This document shows positions 1-8,833 of a stretch of 53,905 bases of DNA, piece after piece. The notes below the pieces were generated by a model. It saw only the letters and a list, made by a program, of their open reading frames with translations, did not search any database and had not been told where the DNA came from. Made by a program: the position numbers and the translations under genes. The number at the start of each line of letters is the position of its first letter. Position 1 is the stretch's first letter. Origin of the DNA: Desulfovibrio sp. (GTDB lineage Bacteria; Desulfobacterota; Desulfovibrionia; Desulfovibrionales; Desulfovibrionaceae). The stretch lies in NCBI GenBank assembly GCA_031269345.1, contig JAISZH010000168.1:1-53905 (forward strand). The letters run 5' to 3'.

Positions 1-16
1 GTTAATTTTCTATTTG

Positions 17-75
17 GAATTGGAAGGCGCGACAGGATGTCGCGGCGAAATGCGAAGCATTTCGGAGGCAAGGTG
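17..75 (+). repeat. R4 double-hairpin element, copy 1
   Basis: Two adjacent hairpins: GCGAC/GTCGC around AGGAT, and GAAATGC/GCATTTC around GAA, then GGAGGCAAG. A second, inverted copy sits at 5899-5957. Between the copies the stems change in a compensated way (GCGAC/GTCGC against GCGGC/GCCGC). No gene follows this copy directly. Confidence 0.7.
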
Positions 76-259
76 AACCAAAGTTTTCGCTGCAGCCGAC
101 AGATAAAAATTGAAGGGCGTAATTTTTATCTGGAATACGAATTGCCCCTTATGGGGAAACCCACAGTAAAATACATCCGCCGCGTTCTTTTTTGGAATAA
201 GCCGCTGATTCGCGCCGTTTCCGGCACGATTTTTGCCCGGAGAAGGAGAGAGCAACCCT
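76..259. other. Non-coding stretch with one strong hairpin
   Basis: The ORFs here are short, mutually overlapping and resemble no family I know. A perfect 12-bp hairpin lies at 100-132 (CAGATAAAAATT / AATTTTTATCTG). I see no convincing gene; the window probably starts just past the end of a gene to the left. Confidence 0.5.
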
Positions 260-300
260 ACAAAACCGCGCCTTTTCCCAAAGGCGCGGTTTTGTCGTTT
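260..300. terminator. Strong bidirectional-type terminator hairpin
   Basis: Perfect 16-bp stem, ACAAAACCGCGCCTTT (260-275) and AAAGGCGCGGTTTTGT (280-295), with a 4-nt loop. A-rich and T-rich flanks allow termination in both directions. Confidence 0.8.
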
Positions 301-344
301 CCCTCACCGGGGCGCGGTTTTCCGCGTTCCGGTTTTTTTTTCGC

Positions 345-396
345 GCAGCCGGTGAAGAAACGAGAAATTCGCTCTTCACCGGCTGCTTCTTTTGTT
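345..396 (+). terminator. Second terminator-like hairpin
   Basis: A 14-bp stem, GCAGCCGGTGAAGA (345-358) with TCTTCACCGGCTGC (373-386), followed by TTCTTTTGTT. It is in tandem with the terminator at 260. Confidence 0.7.
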
Positions 397-535
397 GCTG
401 TACCCACACACCCGCCATAGGGCGGGAGCAAAGATGAGGACTCCCTGCCAATAGCTGATGGGGCACTCAAAAGTTTTGTGGGAACAATTTTTTATAAAAT
501 TGGCTGAATATGGCGAATAATCAGGATTTTTGATT

Positions 536-652
536 TAGAGCAGTTCACGGTGAACTGCTCTGCAAGGATTTGTGTGCAAATCCTTGCCGTGAAACAGGAG
601 CAGGCGGGCTTTGCCCGCCGTAAGCGAGCTGTTTCAAGCGTTAATTGCTCTA
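536..652 (+). repeat. R2 multi-hairpin element, copy 1
   Basis: Closing stem TAGAGCA/TGCTCTA (536-542 and 646-652). Inside are hairpin AGAGCAGTTCAC/GTGAACTGCTCT, hairpin GCAAGGATTTG/CAAATCCTTGC, and hairpin GGCGGGC/GCCCGCC nested in stem GAAACAG/CTGTTTC. It lies 43 nt before the chemoreceptor start. Other copies are at 9073, 30823, 38132 and 47578. Confidence 0.85.
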
Positions 653-695
653 GTAGGCGGTAATATTTACATAACATCACAGCGGGGAACATCTT

Positions 696-3149
696 ATGAC
701 AACAAAAATAAAGATTATTACTGGTTTTATTGTGATGATCATTATAATTTCTTCCATTTCTATAATTGGATATCGAGGATTATCGGCTACTTCAGCGCTG
801 TTTGTGGAATTTGGCGATTCCGCGTCCCTTAACGTGGTTTCAAGTGATACAGTCAGTAACATCAATGCTTCAGCCTATTACCTTGAGAAATTTATGCGGC
901 TATCTGATATTAAAGACATGGAACGCTCAATCTCGGCACAGGAAAAATCACTGGAACTTGTGCGAGTGGCAATTACGCATAGCCGGGATCCTGGGCATAC
1001 AGAAGAATTGCGGCAGGCAGAGAAAATTCTTATTGAATATGTATCCACCCTCAAATTGATGAAGGGAAATCTCGGAGCATGGTATAACGACTTCAACAAA
1101 ATTATTGTTCAAGGTCTTGAAAAGGCTGAACAAACCCTTGCGGACGTCGGGGACATGGCCGTCACGATCAATAATACCGATGCTCTTGCCAAGCTGAACA
1201 GTGTTTGGCGTTTGCTCGTCAACCTTGATACCGCGCTCAGCAGTTTCCGGCAAAGCGGCACACCGGAAAATGCCCGCCGGGTTGATAACCTCCTCGGACA
1301 AGCATCTACCATTAATGCACTTTTTCAATCGACACTAAAATCGGAAAAAGGCAATAACTATTTCGCCGAGTATAAAAGGCTGTTTGACGCTATCATTGAC
1401 ACATATAAGAAGCACAAATCCGCTGTAATTCAGACCGAATCAATTCTGGAGCAAACGTATAAATGGGATGCCATACTCGAAGGAGCAAGCGTGAAAATCA
1501 GCTCTGAAGCAGATGCTGAGCAAAAGAAGAAGCATACTCAATTTGTGGAGTTTAACAGCAATACGATATTTTCCATGCTTCTTTTTTCCGGGCTCGGTCT
1601 TCTGATCGGCATAGTTTTCGCGGCTTTTATCATTTATGGCTTGATTGCTGCCCTGAACAAAATTTCCGGCCTCGCCGAGGCTGTTGCTGGCGGTGATTTT
1701 GATCATGCTGCCACTATCAGAGAAAAAGGCGAAATAGGAAAAGTAGCTGAAGCCATACAGCGCATTCCCCATACTTTGAGAACTATTCTCCAGGATTATC
1801 TGGATCTTGAACAAAAAATTGCACATGGGGCAATCTCCGCAAAAGCGGACAAATCAAAATATCACGGCGGTTTTTCTATTCTTGTGGAAGGCACGAACAA
1901 AATTCTTGGGTGCTTCAATTTCCTCATTGACAATATCCCTTCGCCTGTCGTCGTGCTGAACAATGATGCAAAAATTGAGTACATGAATACCGCGGCCCAA
2001 AATGTGGGCGGTTCCCAATTCCAGGGAAAAACCTGCAAACAGGTGTTCAACTTCGAAGATGACGGCACTGATGCGGATGCTCTCCGCAGGGCCGCCGCCA
2101 CACTACAGCCAGCCAGCGGAGAAACCACGGCTCATCCCGGAGACAAAGCTCTGGACATCAGGTATACGGCCATCCCCCTGGTGGACCCAAGCGGAAAGCT
2201 CACCGCCCTGCTCCAATTGCTCGTCGATCTCACCGAGATCAAAACACGCCAGCGGACAGTCCTGCAGGTCACGACCGAGGCGGCGGAAATAGCCAACCGT
2301 GTTGCCGCCGCTTCAGAAGAACTTGCCGCCCAGGTGGAAGAAATATCCCGTGGTTCAGAGGTGCAACGCGCCAGGGTGGAAACCACGGCTTCGGCTATGG
2401 TGGAAATGAATTCTGTGGTCCTCGAAGTGGCTCAAAATGCGAGCAAAGCTTCGGAGCAGAGCGAAATTACCCGCTCCAAGGCCGAAAGCGGCGCGGAATC
2501 GGTCAACAACGTGGTCAAGTCCATCGGCCATGTTAACGAGGTGGCTTCCACCCTTCAGGTCAATATGCAGGAGCTTGGCACCCAGGCCGAGAGCATTAGC
2601 GAGGTCATGAACGTCATTTCAGATATCGCTGATCAGACCAATCTGCTTGCTCTTAATGCCGCCATTGAAGCGGCACGGGCGGGGGAAGCCGGGCGCGGGT
2701 TCGCCGTGGTGGCTGACGAGGTACGCAAACTGGCCGAGAAGACCATGCTGGCCACCCAGGAAGTGAGCGCCAAAATCCGCGCCATTCAGCAATCCTCCCG
2801 CACCAATATTGAGGCTGTGAACACCGCCGTCAGCAGTATAATGACAGCCAACGGCCTTGCGGATTCCTCCGGCGTGGCACTGAAGGAAATCGTGTCCTTC
2901 GCTTCCAATAGTTCCGCTATTGTGTCCTCAATCGCCACCGCCGCCGAGGAGCAGAGCGCGACCTCCGGGGAAATCAGCCATGCCATTGAGGAGATAAACC
3001 GCATTGTGGGTGAAACCAGCAACGGCATGGTTCAATCCTCTGCGGCCGTGCAGGAACTTTCCCACATGTCCCAGGAACTGCGCCGGGTGATGGACAAGCT
3101 TGACGAAAAGGGCCTTCCGCAGACAAAGCCAGCCTTGGCGAAAGCATGA
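696..3149 (+). CDS. Methyl-accepting chemotaxis protein with PAS domain
   Basis: A membrane chemoreceptor that signals to CheA/CheW. TM1 is at about residues 6-28, followed by an all-helical periplasmic region of about 260 residues, long enough for a bimodular helical ligand domain. TM2 is at about 291-317, then a HAMP segment, a PAS-like domain at about 409-510 and a methylation/signalling helix bundle. The signalling tip carries the family signature [16 protein letters not shown] at about 648-663. The ATG at 696 follows CGGGGAA. The ligand cannot be told from sequence. The gene is alone and is preceded by an R2 element and two terminators. Confidence 0.93.
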   Translation: MTTKIKIITGFIVMIIIISSISIIGYRGLSATSALFVEFGDSASLNVVSSDTVSNINASAYYLEKFMRLSDIKDMERSISAQEKSLELVRVAITHSRDPGHTEELRQAEKILIEYVSTLKLMKGNLGAWYNDFNKIIVQGLEKAEQTLADVGDMAVTINNTDALAKLNSVWRLLVNLDTALSSFRQSGTPENARRVDNLLGQASTINALFQSTLKSEKGNNYFAEYKRLFDAIIDTYKKHKSAVIQTESILEQTYKWDAILEGASVKISSEADAEQKKKHTQFVEFNSNTIFSMLLFSGLGLLIGIVFAAFIIYGLIAALNKISGLAEAVAGGDFDHAATIREKGEIGKVAEAIQRIPHTLRTILQDYLDLEQKIAHGAISAKADKSKYHGGFSILVEGTNKILGCFNFLIDNIPSPVVVLNNDAKIEYMNTAAQNVGGSQFQGKTCKQVFNFEDDGTDADALRRAAATLQPASGETTAHPGDKALDIRYTAIPLVDPSGKLTALLQLLVDLTEIKTRQRTVLQVTTEAAEIANRVAAASEELAAQVEEISRGSEVQRARVETTASAMVEMNSVVLEVAQNASKASEQSEITRSKAESGAESVNNVVKSIGHVNEVASTLQVNMQELGTQAESISEVMNVISDIADQTNLLALNAAIEAARAGEAGRGFAVVADEVRKLAEKTMLATQEVSAKIRAIQQSSRTNIEAVNTAVSSIMTANGLADSSGVALKEIVSFASNSSAIVSSIATAAEEQSATSGEISHAIEEINRIVGETSNGMVQSSAAVQELSHMSQELRRVMDKLDEKGLPQTKPALAKA

Positions 3150-3493
3150 GGCAATCCCAACCGGCGCCTACGGGAACCGGGTGCGATAAATACTGCGCCG
3201 CGTCCGGCGGGGCGATACGCTGCAACCCGCTGCCTGCCGCATCCGCAGCCTCGGCGCTGGCGTCACCACGCATAGGCACAACATGGCCTAAAAATTGTTA
3301 TTTTTTTAAAAGTTCCGGTGAGGGAATATCCCCCATGTCCGGATATCCTGGCGATTTTGCCTTTTTGCGTGGTGGATTCTGATATAGGTTGTTGTCGAAA
3401 TCGCCGCGGTTTTATAGCTCAACATAGTAACATGAAGTGCCGCCCGGATTGTCGCCCCACAGGGCCAATCTATCAATATGCAAGGAGGGTAAC
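3150..3493. other. Intergenic region, no gene seen
   Basis: No convincing ORF; the 78-aa track ORF at 3146 has no family resemblance. A possible promoter for the flavoprotein lies near 3388-3417 (TTGTTG, 18 nt, TATAGC), which is weak. The end of the region holds the Shine-Dalgarno AAGGAGGGT just before 3494. Confidence 0.4.
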
Positions 3494-5011
3494 ATGTCAG
3501 ATTCAAAAAAGAAATCCGGAATCAGCCGGCGTGCTGTGTTGAAAGGCGCTGCGGTTACCGGCGCGGCTGCTCTGGTGACGCCGTTGTCCACGACGACGGC
3601 GGAGGCGGTGCCACCGCCGGACAAATGGGATCAGAGCGTTGACGTCGTGGTCGTCGGAACCGGCTACGCCGGTTTGTCCGCCGCCGTTGAGGCCAAAGAC
3701 GCCGGCGCGAACGTGCTCGTTATCGACAAGGCGGACATTGTCGGAGGGAATTCCGTCATCGCGAGCGGCGGATACAACTGCGCCGATCCTGAGAGGCAAA
3801 AACCTCAGGGCATTGAAGATTCCCCGGATTTGCATTTCGCGCAAACCATGGCCGGCGGAGATTTCCGGGCTGATCCGGCCAAAGTGCGCTACTATGTAGA
3901 TCACGCCCTGGACGGTGTGAAATGGCTGGAGAAACTCGGCGTTGTTTTCGAACCGAAGGTGTACACCATCGTCGGCGCGATCCACCCCAGAAGCCATGAC
4001 CCCGTCAATCACGGGCGCGGCGGGGCCATTATCGCTGTATTGAAAAAAAATGTCGAAGAGCGGCAAGTACCCGTGCGCCTGAGTTGCGCCCTGAGCGGCA
4101 TTGTGCGTCGCAATCCACTGGACGGAGAGGTTCTGGGAGTGCAGGTTAAAGAAGGGAGAGGGGTCAAGCACATTGAGGCCAAGCGCGCCGTGGTGCTCGC
4201 CACGGGCGGTTTCGGGGCGGATGTGCCCTTCCGTTCCAAATATGCCCCGCAATACGACGACAAACTCCCGACGACCAATGTGCCCTGGGCCACAGGCGAG
4301 GCGCTGTGCTATTCACAGGATGTGGGCGCCGATGTCGTCGGCATGGACTATATCCAGCTACTGGTAGCCTGCAACTACTTCACAAAAAAATACGGCGACA
4401 TCGCCAACCTCGGCGTTGATCACGCCGTTTTTCTCAACCTGAAGGGCAAACGCTATGTGGCGGAAGACGCCAGACGCGATGTTCTGGCCGGGAGCACCAT
4501 GGCTCAGCCGGAAAAGGTGTTTCTCTGGGTCGCCGATGACCGGGCGGCCAAGCGATACACTTTGGACAGGATCAAGGTGTCTCTGGACAAGGGCTTGTGC
4601 TTTACCGCTCCCACACTGGAGGAGCTGGCCGCGATACTGGAAGGGAAGCTGAAGGTTCCGCCTGCGGATTTTCTGGCCTCCGTCAAGCGCTACAACGAAC
4701 TTGTCGCCTCCGGCAAGGACAGCGATTTCGGGAAAAAGGACGTCAACCTCAAAACTCTTGAGAAAGGGCCGTTCTGGGCAAGTCCGACCCAGGCGGGGGT
4801 GCATCACACTATGGGAGGTTTGCGTACAACGCCCACAACGGCGCAAGTGCTGGACAGGCTCGGCAAAATTATTCCCCGTCTGTATGCCGCCGGCGAAGTC
4901 ACCGGCGGCGTGCACGGCACAAACAGGCTGGGAGGCAACGCCACCAGCGACTGCATTGTCTTTGGACGGTTAGCCGGACAGTTGGCGGGTAAGGAGCCTC
5001 GAAGGGCGTGA
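3494..5011 (+). CDS. Tat-exported FAD-dependent fumarate-reductase-like flavoprotein
   Basis: 505 aa, flavocytochrome c/urocanate reductase flavoprotein family. The start at 3494 follows AAGGAGGGT, which removes the 19 extra residues of the track ORF. The N-terminus has a twin-arginine signal (SRRAVLK, then an Ala-rich segment), implying a periplasmic enzyme. An FAD dinucleotide motif (GTGYAGLSAA) follows at about residue 52. C-terminal signatures HHTMGGLRT and GVHGTNRLGGNA match the family's substrate/FAD site, including the conserved His and Arg; an RRD motif matches the proton-donor Arg region. No CxxCH heme motif is present, so electrons must come from a separate partner not seen here. 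The substrate is unassigned: fumarate, urocanate or another enoate are all possible. Confidence 0.88.
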   Translation: MSDSKKKSGISRRAVLKGAAVTGAAALVTPLSTTTAEAVPPPDKWDQSVDVVVVGTGYAGLSAAVEAKDAGANVLVIDKADIVGGNSVIASGGYNCADPERQKPQGIEDSPDLHFAQTMAGGDFRADPAKVRYYVDHALDGVKWLEKLGVVFEPKVYTIVGAIHPRSHDPVNHGRGGAIIAVLKKNVEERQVPVRLSCALSGIVRRNPLDGEVLGVQVKEGRGVKHIEAKRAVVLATGGFGADVPFRSKYAPQYDDKLPTTNVPWATGEALCYSQDVGADVVGMDYIQLLVACNYFTKKYGDIANLGVDHAVFLNLKGKRYVAEDARRDVLAGSTMAQPEKVFLWVADDRAAKRYTLDRIKVSLDKGLCFTAPTLEELAAILEGKLKVPPADFLASVKRYNELVASGKDSDFGKKDVNLKTLEKGPFWASPTQAGVHHTMGGLRTTPTTAQVLDRLGKIIPRLYAAGEVTGGVHGTNRLGGNATSDCIVFGRLAGQLAGKEPRRA

Positions 5012-5056
5012 CGCGGATGTCCGCCTGAGACGTTTCCCTCGCTTACACATCTGACG

Positions 5057-5100
5057 GGTGCGCCGTTGCTACATTGAGACGGCGCACCTGGCATTTTTAT
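5057..5100. terminator. Terminator between convergent genes
   Basis: Stem GGTGCGCCG (5057-5065) with CGGCGCACC (5080-5088), followed by TGGCATTTTTATTT. It separates the flavoprotein from the convergent aldolase gene. Confidence 0.65.
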
Positions 5101-5114
5101 TTGACAAGGGGTGT

Positions 5115-5891
5115 TCAGAAGTCCGGACGCCTCCCTCCGCTTTGCAGAAAGACGCTGTCCATCCCGTAAGCCAGGAAGGTATATCCGGCCTCAAGCTTCT
5201 CCCGCAAGGCGGCGGCATCCGGCCAGACCACATGGTAGCCTTTGCCGATTTTGTATTCGTCCGCCTTGCGTTCTACAAGCGCCAGCGCCTCCAGAAATGT
5301 CGGCTCGTCAAAACGCGCCGTAATACCCATGGAGGCGGAAAGGTCATAAGGGCCGACCATGCAGGCGTCCAGGCGCGGATGCGAAAAAATTTCGTCCAGG
5401 CGCTTCACGGCGTTGATGTGCTCGATCTGGGCCACCAGGACTATCTCCTGCCCGATACCGGAAGGCCCGAGATGGGCGTCGAAATCCCGCCCGTAGGCAT
5501 TGGCCCGGCAAAAGCCCACTCCGCGCCGTCCCCCGGCGAATTCCCGCCCGCCCGGATATAGGCTTTGGGCAATAGCCCGATCAAGCTGCTCCCGGCTTTC
5601 GATCATGGGAAAAATAAGGCCGGCGGCGCCGGAATCCAGAGCGTACTTGCCCTGGGTCAGCCCCGCTTCGGCCAGACGCGCGAAAGGCGCGGTCCCCCAG
5701 CGTTCAAGGGCGCGGAACACGTCCGGGAGATGCGCGCGCGTAAAGGCGCCATGTTCCATATCTACGGCCGCCCATTCATAGCCCATGCGGGCGATGATTT
5801 CCGCTGTCTCCGGACTTGGCAGTTGCAGCCAGGTGCCGACACAGGCCCGGCCAGCGCGGATCTTCCGCCTGATTTCCGCATTTGACGACAT
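5115..5891 (-). CDS. HpcH/HpaI family aldolase
   Basis: 258 aa, the usual length of class II pyruvate aldolases of the HpcH/HpaI/GarL type, which split or form 2-keto-3-hydroxy acids with a divalent metal. Visible signatures are VDMEHGAF with the catalytic His, QIEH with the metal-binding Glu, and GPYDLSASMG with the metal-binding Asp. The gene is monocistronic with AAGGAGGGGAAC before ATG 5891. Its leader consists largely of an R4 double hairpin, with a clear promoter and a dyad further upstream. Several substrates fit the family (2,4-dihydroxyhept-2-enedioate, keto-deoxy-glucarate and others), so none is assigned. Confidence 0.9.
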   Translation of the reverse strand: MSSNAEIRRKIRAGRACVGTWLQLPSPETAEIIARMGYEWAAVDMEHGAFTRAHLPDVFRALERWGTAPFARLAEAGLTQGKYALDSGAAGLIFPMIESREQLDRAIAQSLYPGGREFAGGRRGVGFCRANAYGRDFDAHLGPSGIGQEIVLVAQIEHINAVKRLDEIFSHPRLDACMVGPYDLSASMGITARFDEPTFLEALALVERKADEYKIGKGYHVVWPDAAALREKLEAGYTFLAYGMDSVFLQSGGRRPDF

Positions 5892-5898
5892 GTTCCCC

Positions 5899-5957
5899 TC
5901 CTTCTTGCCTCCCGAACCGCTTCGCGTTTCGGCGCGGCATCCTGCCGCGCCATATCA
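5899..5957 (-). repeat. R4 double-hairpin element, copy 2
   Basis: Inverted relative to copy 1. Hairpins GCGGC/GCCGC and GAAACGC/GCGGTTC, then GGGAGGCAAG, run straight into the aldolase Shine-Dalgarno. The predicted transcript start falls at its edge, so the mRNA would begin with these hairpins. Confidence 0.7.
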
Positions 5958-5980
5958 ATTCACTGTAAAAATTATGACAA
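5952..5980 (-). promoter_or_regulatory. Sigma70-type promoter for the aldolase gene
   Basis: Read on the minus strand: -35 TTGTCA (5980-5975), 17-nt spacer, -10 TGATAT (5957-5952). Expected start of transcription is near 5945, about 55 nt before the ATG. Confidence 0.6.
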
Positions 5981-6014
5981 TCTTTATCGCGAATTGGCAT
6001 TACGCCGTTTGTTC

Positions 6015-6043
6015 CTGTCCAACATGCGATATATGGTGGACAG
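6015..6043. promoter_or_regulatory. Candidate operator dyad upstream of aldolase promoter
   Basis: Arms CTGTCCAACAT (6015-6025) and ATGGTGGACAG (6033-6043) form an inverted repeat matched at 10 of 11 positions with a 7-nt spacer, the geometry of a dimeric regulator. Its centre is roughly 85 bp upstream of the predicted start, a position more usual for an activator. No regulator gene is adjacent. Confidence 0.5.
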
Positions 6044-6256
6044 AGTCTGAATCCGCCCGTACCTTCCCGCCTTTAGCGCCATACCTGCCTACCGGGAAAC
6101 ACGGCCTATCATTACATATTTTAATGCGAATTGGAATAATACTGTTCCTGATGTTGATTATAATTATTTGTAAAATAAAATAGTTACAGGGAGAAAATAC
6201 GATATTGTCCAAAGGCAGAACAAAAAAATACATTTATGTAATTTGTCGGCATATCC

Positions 6257-6358
6257 TCAAATTTCGTTCCACGAGCGGATGAGGGCTTCGTAGATGTCTT
6301 TGGCCGCGCGCAACTGATCCAGAGGGCAGGATTCATTAGTTTTAAGCGATACATGGCG
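6257..6358 (-). pseudogene. In-frame coding-like tail after the trpS stop
   Basis: Directly after the TAG of trpS, the same frame stays open for over 30 codons to a TGA (6257-6259) and reads ...CPLDQLRAAKDIYEALIRSW..., a plausible helical protein end. TrpS is already full length at its TAG, so this is more likely the remnant of another gene than a readthrough product. Confidence 0.3.
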
Positions 6359-7378
6359 CTAGAATCCTATCAACTCTCTGACCCCTTCCATGGTCTTTGC
6401 GGCTTCTGCCCTGGCTTTCTCGTTTCCGGCCTCCAGTACCTCCCGCACAAAACCCGGCTTCGCATCCAGAAAAGCGCGGCGCTCGCGCATAGGCGCAAGA
6501 AAAGCCTCAATCCCGCGCAAAAGTATTGCCTTGCAGTCCACACAGCCAATGCCGGCGCTAAGACACCCCGCGCGGATCTCCGCCTGGGTCTGCTGATCCG
6601 TAAGCAGTTCATGATAGGGGAAAAGATTGCAGTGTTCCGGGTTGCCGGGGTCTTTGCGCCGCAGTCTGGCCGTATCCGTGAGCATTTCCCTGATTTTGGG
6701 GGCGATCGTGTCCATGCCCTCGGAGAGCAGAATGCCGTTGTTATAGCTTTTGGACATCTTTCGCCCGTCAAGCCCCGGACATTTGGGCTGAGGAGTGAGG
6801 CGGGCCTCTGGTTCGGGAAAGAACTCGCCATAGAAATTGTTGAAACGGCGGGCTATCTCACGGGCAATCTCCAGGTGCGGAAGCTGGTCCTGCCCCACCG
6901 GCACCCACTGCGGGCGGTACATTATGATGTCCGCGGTCATCAGCACCGGGTAGCCCAAAAAGCCGTAAGTGCCGAGATCCTTGTGGCTCAGCTGCTGCAA
7001 CTGTTCTTTATAGGTGGGACAGCGCTCAAGCCAGCTCACCGGGGTAATCATGGACAAAATCAGGTGCAGTTCGGCCGTTTCCTTGATCCGCGACTGCTGA
7101 AAAATGACCGCCCGCTCCGGGTCCAGTCCCGCCGCCAGCCAATCCTTGACCATTTCGGGAATAAATTCCCTTATGCGCGCGGCTTCTTCATATTCGCTGG
7201 TCAACGCATGCCAGTCGGCCACGAAAAAAAAGCTTTTCAACTCATCCTGCATGGCGAGCCAATTTTTTATAGCTCCGAAATAATGACCGATATGCAGCGA
7301 GCCGGTCGGGCGCATCCCGGACAAACTGCGCTTGGCCGCGTCCTTGTTCAGCATGGACGTTGTCTTGCCTGGCGACAC
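6359..7378 (-). CDS. trpS: Tryptophanyl-tRNA synthetase
   Basis: Class I aminoacyl-tRNA synthetase charging tRNA-Trp. HIGH motif SLHIGHYFG is near the N-terminus and KMSKS motif DGRKMSKS about residue 190. I place the start at GTG 7378 (339 aa): AAGGAGG lies 5 nt before it, and inside the first codons of the longer track ORF starting at 7393. The gene is last in a minus-strand operon after the M50 protease (11-nt gap). The C-terminal ELIGF end is normal for the family; an in-frame coding-like stretch follows the TAG stop. Confidence 0.96.
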   Translation of the reverse strand: MSPGKTTSMLNKDAAKRSLSGMRPTGSLHIGHYFGAIKNWLAMQDELKSFFFVADWHALTSEYEEAARIREFIPEMVKDWLAAGLDPERAVIFQQSRIKETAELHLILSMITPVSWLERCPTYKEQLQQLSHKDLGTYGFLGYPVLMTADIIMYRPQWVPVGQDQLPHLEIAREIARRFNNFYGEFFPEPEARLTPQPKCPGLDGRKMSKSYNNGILLSEGMDTIAPKIREMLTDTARLRRKDPGNPEHCNLFPYHELLTDQQTQAEIRAGCLSAGIGCVDCKAILLRGIEAFLAPMRERRAFLDAKPGFVREVLEAGNEKARAEAAKTMEGVRELIGF

Positions 7379-7389
7379 CGTATCCTCCT

Positions 7390-8091
7390 TCATGAATGGA
7401 AAAACCTCTGCACGTAAAACAACCCGGCCGGGACACTGAAGAGCAGGGTGATGAAATCAACGCTGGCGCTTATCAGCGGCACGAGAACATAGCGGAAAAA
7501 CCCCGTGCCCACCAGCAAAACAATAATGAACATCCCGTAGCGGCCAAGCTGCATATAGGCAAAAGCGAGAGGACGCGGCAGGATTCCGGCCAGAATATGG
7601 CTGCCGTCAAGCGGGGGGATGGGCATGAGGTTGAACCAGCACAAGGCGCAGTTGATGGAAATGCCCAGCCAGGCCGACTGGGCGATCAAGAGCAGAACAA
7701 TTGAGGCGGAAAACCCGGCCTGGGCCAGGTTGAGCGCAAATTTCAAAATCAGGGCGCACAAGCAGGCCGTCAGGAAATTGCTCAGGGGACCGGCCAGGGA
7801 AACCAGTATCGAAGCCAGACGCGGGTTTCTGAAAAAACGCGTCTGCACGGGCACCGGCTTGGCCCAGCCGATGATGAAGGGACTGAACAGCGCCGTGAAG
7901 ACGAAAATACCCAGTCCCATCGGGTCGATATGTTTTATCGGGTTCAAGGTAAGCCGGCCCAGGTGTTTGGCGGTGGGATCGCCCATTTTGAAGGCGGTGT
8001 AACCGTGGGCGACCTCATGGCATATTATACCGAAAAGGGCCGGCACGAAGGCCAGCCCGAAATTGAGAAGGGATGATGTGAACTCACGCAT
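7390..8091 (-). CDS. Site-2 protease family (M50) membrane metalloprotease
   Basis: 233 aa, a compact M50 member with several TM segments. Zinc motif HEVAH lies in the first third (about residues 25-29) and the third zinc ligand in NLMPIPPLDGSH near residue 150. The family cleaves substrates within the membrane; this short type lacks the PDZ domain of RseP, so it need not be the sigma-E pathway protease. It sits 24 nt after the receiver gene and 11 nt before trpS, so the three are probably co-transcribed. Confidence 0.9.
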   Translation of the reverse strand: MREFTSSLLNFGLAFVPALFGIICHEVAHGYTAFKMGDPTAKHLGRLTLNPIKHIDPMGLGIFVFTALFSPFIIGWAKPVPVQTRFFRNPRLASILVSLAGPLSNFLTACLCALILKFALNLAQAGFSASIVLLLIAQSAWLGISINCALCWFNLMPIPPLDGSHILAGILPRPLAFAYMQLGRYGMFIIVLLVGTGFFRYVLVPLISASVDFITLLFSVPAGLFYVQRFFHS

Positions 8092-8115
8092 GGTGAACCG
8101 CGGGCGACAAGTCCG

Positions 8116-8487
8116 TCAAGCCTTTTTCTCAGCGAACACCCGCTTGATCGTATCCTTCAGCATGGTCAGATCGACTGATTTGACGACGTAGGCGTCGGCG
8201 GCTATGGACTTGAGATCGTACTGGAAGCTGTCGTAAGAAGTGCTTAAAATCACGGGCAGAGCGCTGTCCGCGGCACGGATGATCTGCAGGATATCCAAAC
8301 CGGTCAAAGGGTTGCCTTCAAGCTTTATATCAAGAATCACGGCATCAGGCTTTTCTTTGGCTATCACCTCCATTATGGGGGTGCGGCCGTCCGTGAGCGC
8401 AACGCTATACTCGCCGCCTTCCAGTTCTTCCTGGTACAACAGGCGGATATGGAGTTCGTCGTCCACTACAAGGATCTTCTTGCGCAT
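8116..8487 (-). CDS. Stand-alone response regulator receiver domain
   Basis: 123 aa, one CheY-like receiver and no output domain. VVDDE gives the acidic pocket, the Asp of ILDIKL is the phospho-acceptor, STSYDS holds the conserved Ser/Thr, and VVKS the Lys. The start at 8487 follows GGAGG at 6-nt spacing; the longer track ORF reads upstream repeat sequence. No histidine kinase is adjacent. It heads the operon with the M50 protease and trpS. Confidence 0.9.
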   Translation of the reverse strand: MRKKILVVDDELHIRLLYQEELEGGEYSVALTDGRTPIMEVIAKEKPDAVILDIKLEGNPLTGLDILQIIRAADSALPVILSTSYDSFQYDLKSIAADAYVVKSVDLTMLKDTIKRVFAEKKA

Positions 8488-8510
8488 AGTGAACCTCCGT
8501 TTACAAATAT

Positions 8511-8666
8511 GTACACTGAAAAGCAAATTTTTCAATGCAGGAACATCAGCCGGAAACGGCGTTTTCCGGCTGACTTGCTTTGCCATGTTGTACATCGGCC
8601 TTGCGGCCGGCGTACTGGTTTCCGGCAACCCGCAAGCTGCCGTGTCCCGATTTCCTTTAAAATCTT
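8511..8666 (+). repeat. R1 multi-hairpin element, diverged copy
   Basis: It keeps the order of R1 hairpins but diverges. The second hairpin is TCAGCCGGAAA/TTTTCCGGCTGA, with an extra C-G pair relative to the common TCAGCCGAAA/TTTTCGGCTGA. A final GATTT/AAATC hairpin ends at 8664. It lies just upstream of the receiver gene on the opposite strand. Confidence 0.55.
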
Positions 8667-8833
8667 ACCCCGCCCTATATCACGCGTCAAACATTATTAT
8701 AAGGAAATGACAAATTTTCCCTCCGTTCGCGGGAAAAGGGTTCCAGCGAAAAAGGACCCGCGCCCGGTTCCGGAACGCTCCTGTTTTCCGTCCGCGCGAC
8801 CGGGAAAATATGCATTGTGTTCAGGGAGGCAAA

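Noticed and set aside
536-652. CRISPR array or tRNA reading of the R2 cloverleaf
   Set aside because: Repeats are dispersed singly, with no spacers; the cloverleaf-like fold lacks the tRNA T-loop and anticodon-arm consensus.
3146-3382. 78-aa ORF after the chemoreceptor gene
   Set aside because: Low-complexity, overlaps the chemoreceptor stop, and lacks a ribosome site or family match.
6359-6361. Pyrrolysine use of the trpS TAG
   Set aside because: No pyl genes in the window, TrpS does not need pyrrolysine, and TAG serves as a normal stop in several genes here.
6353-7417. 354-aa plus-strand ORF
   Set aside because: Shadow of trpS, which has HIGH and KMSKS motifs on the minus strand.
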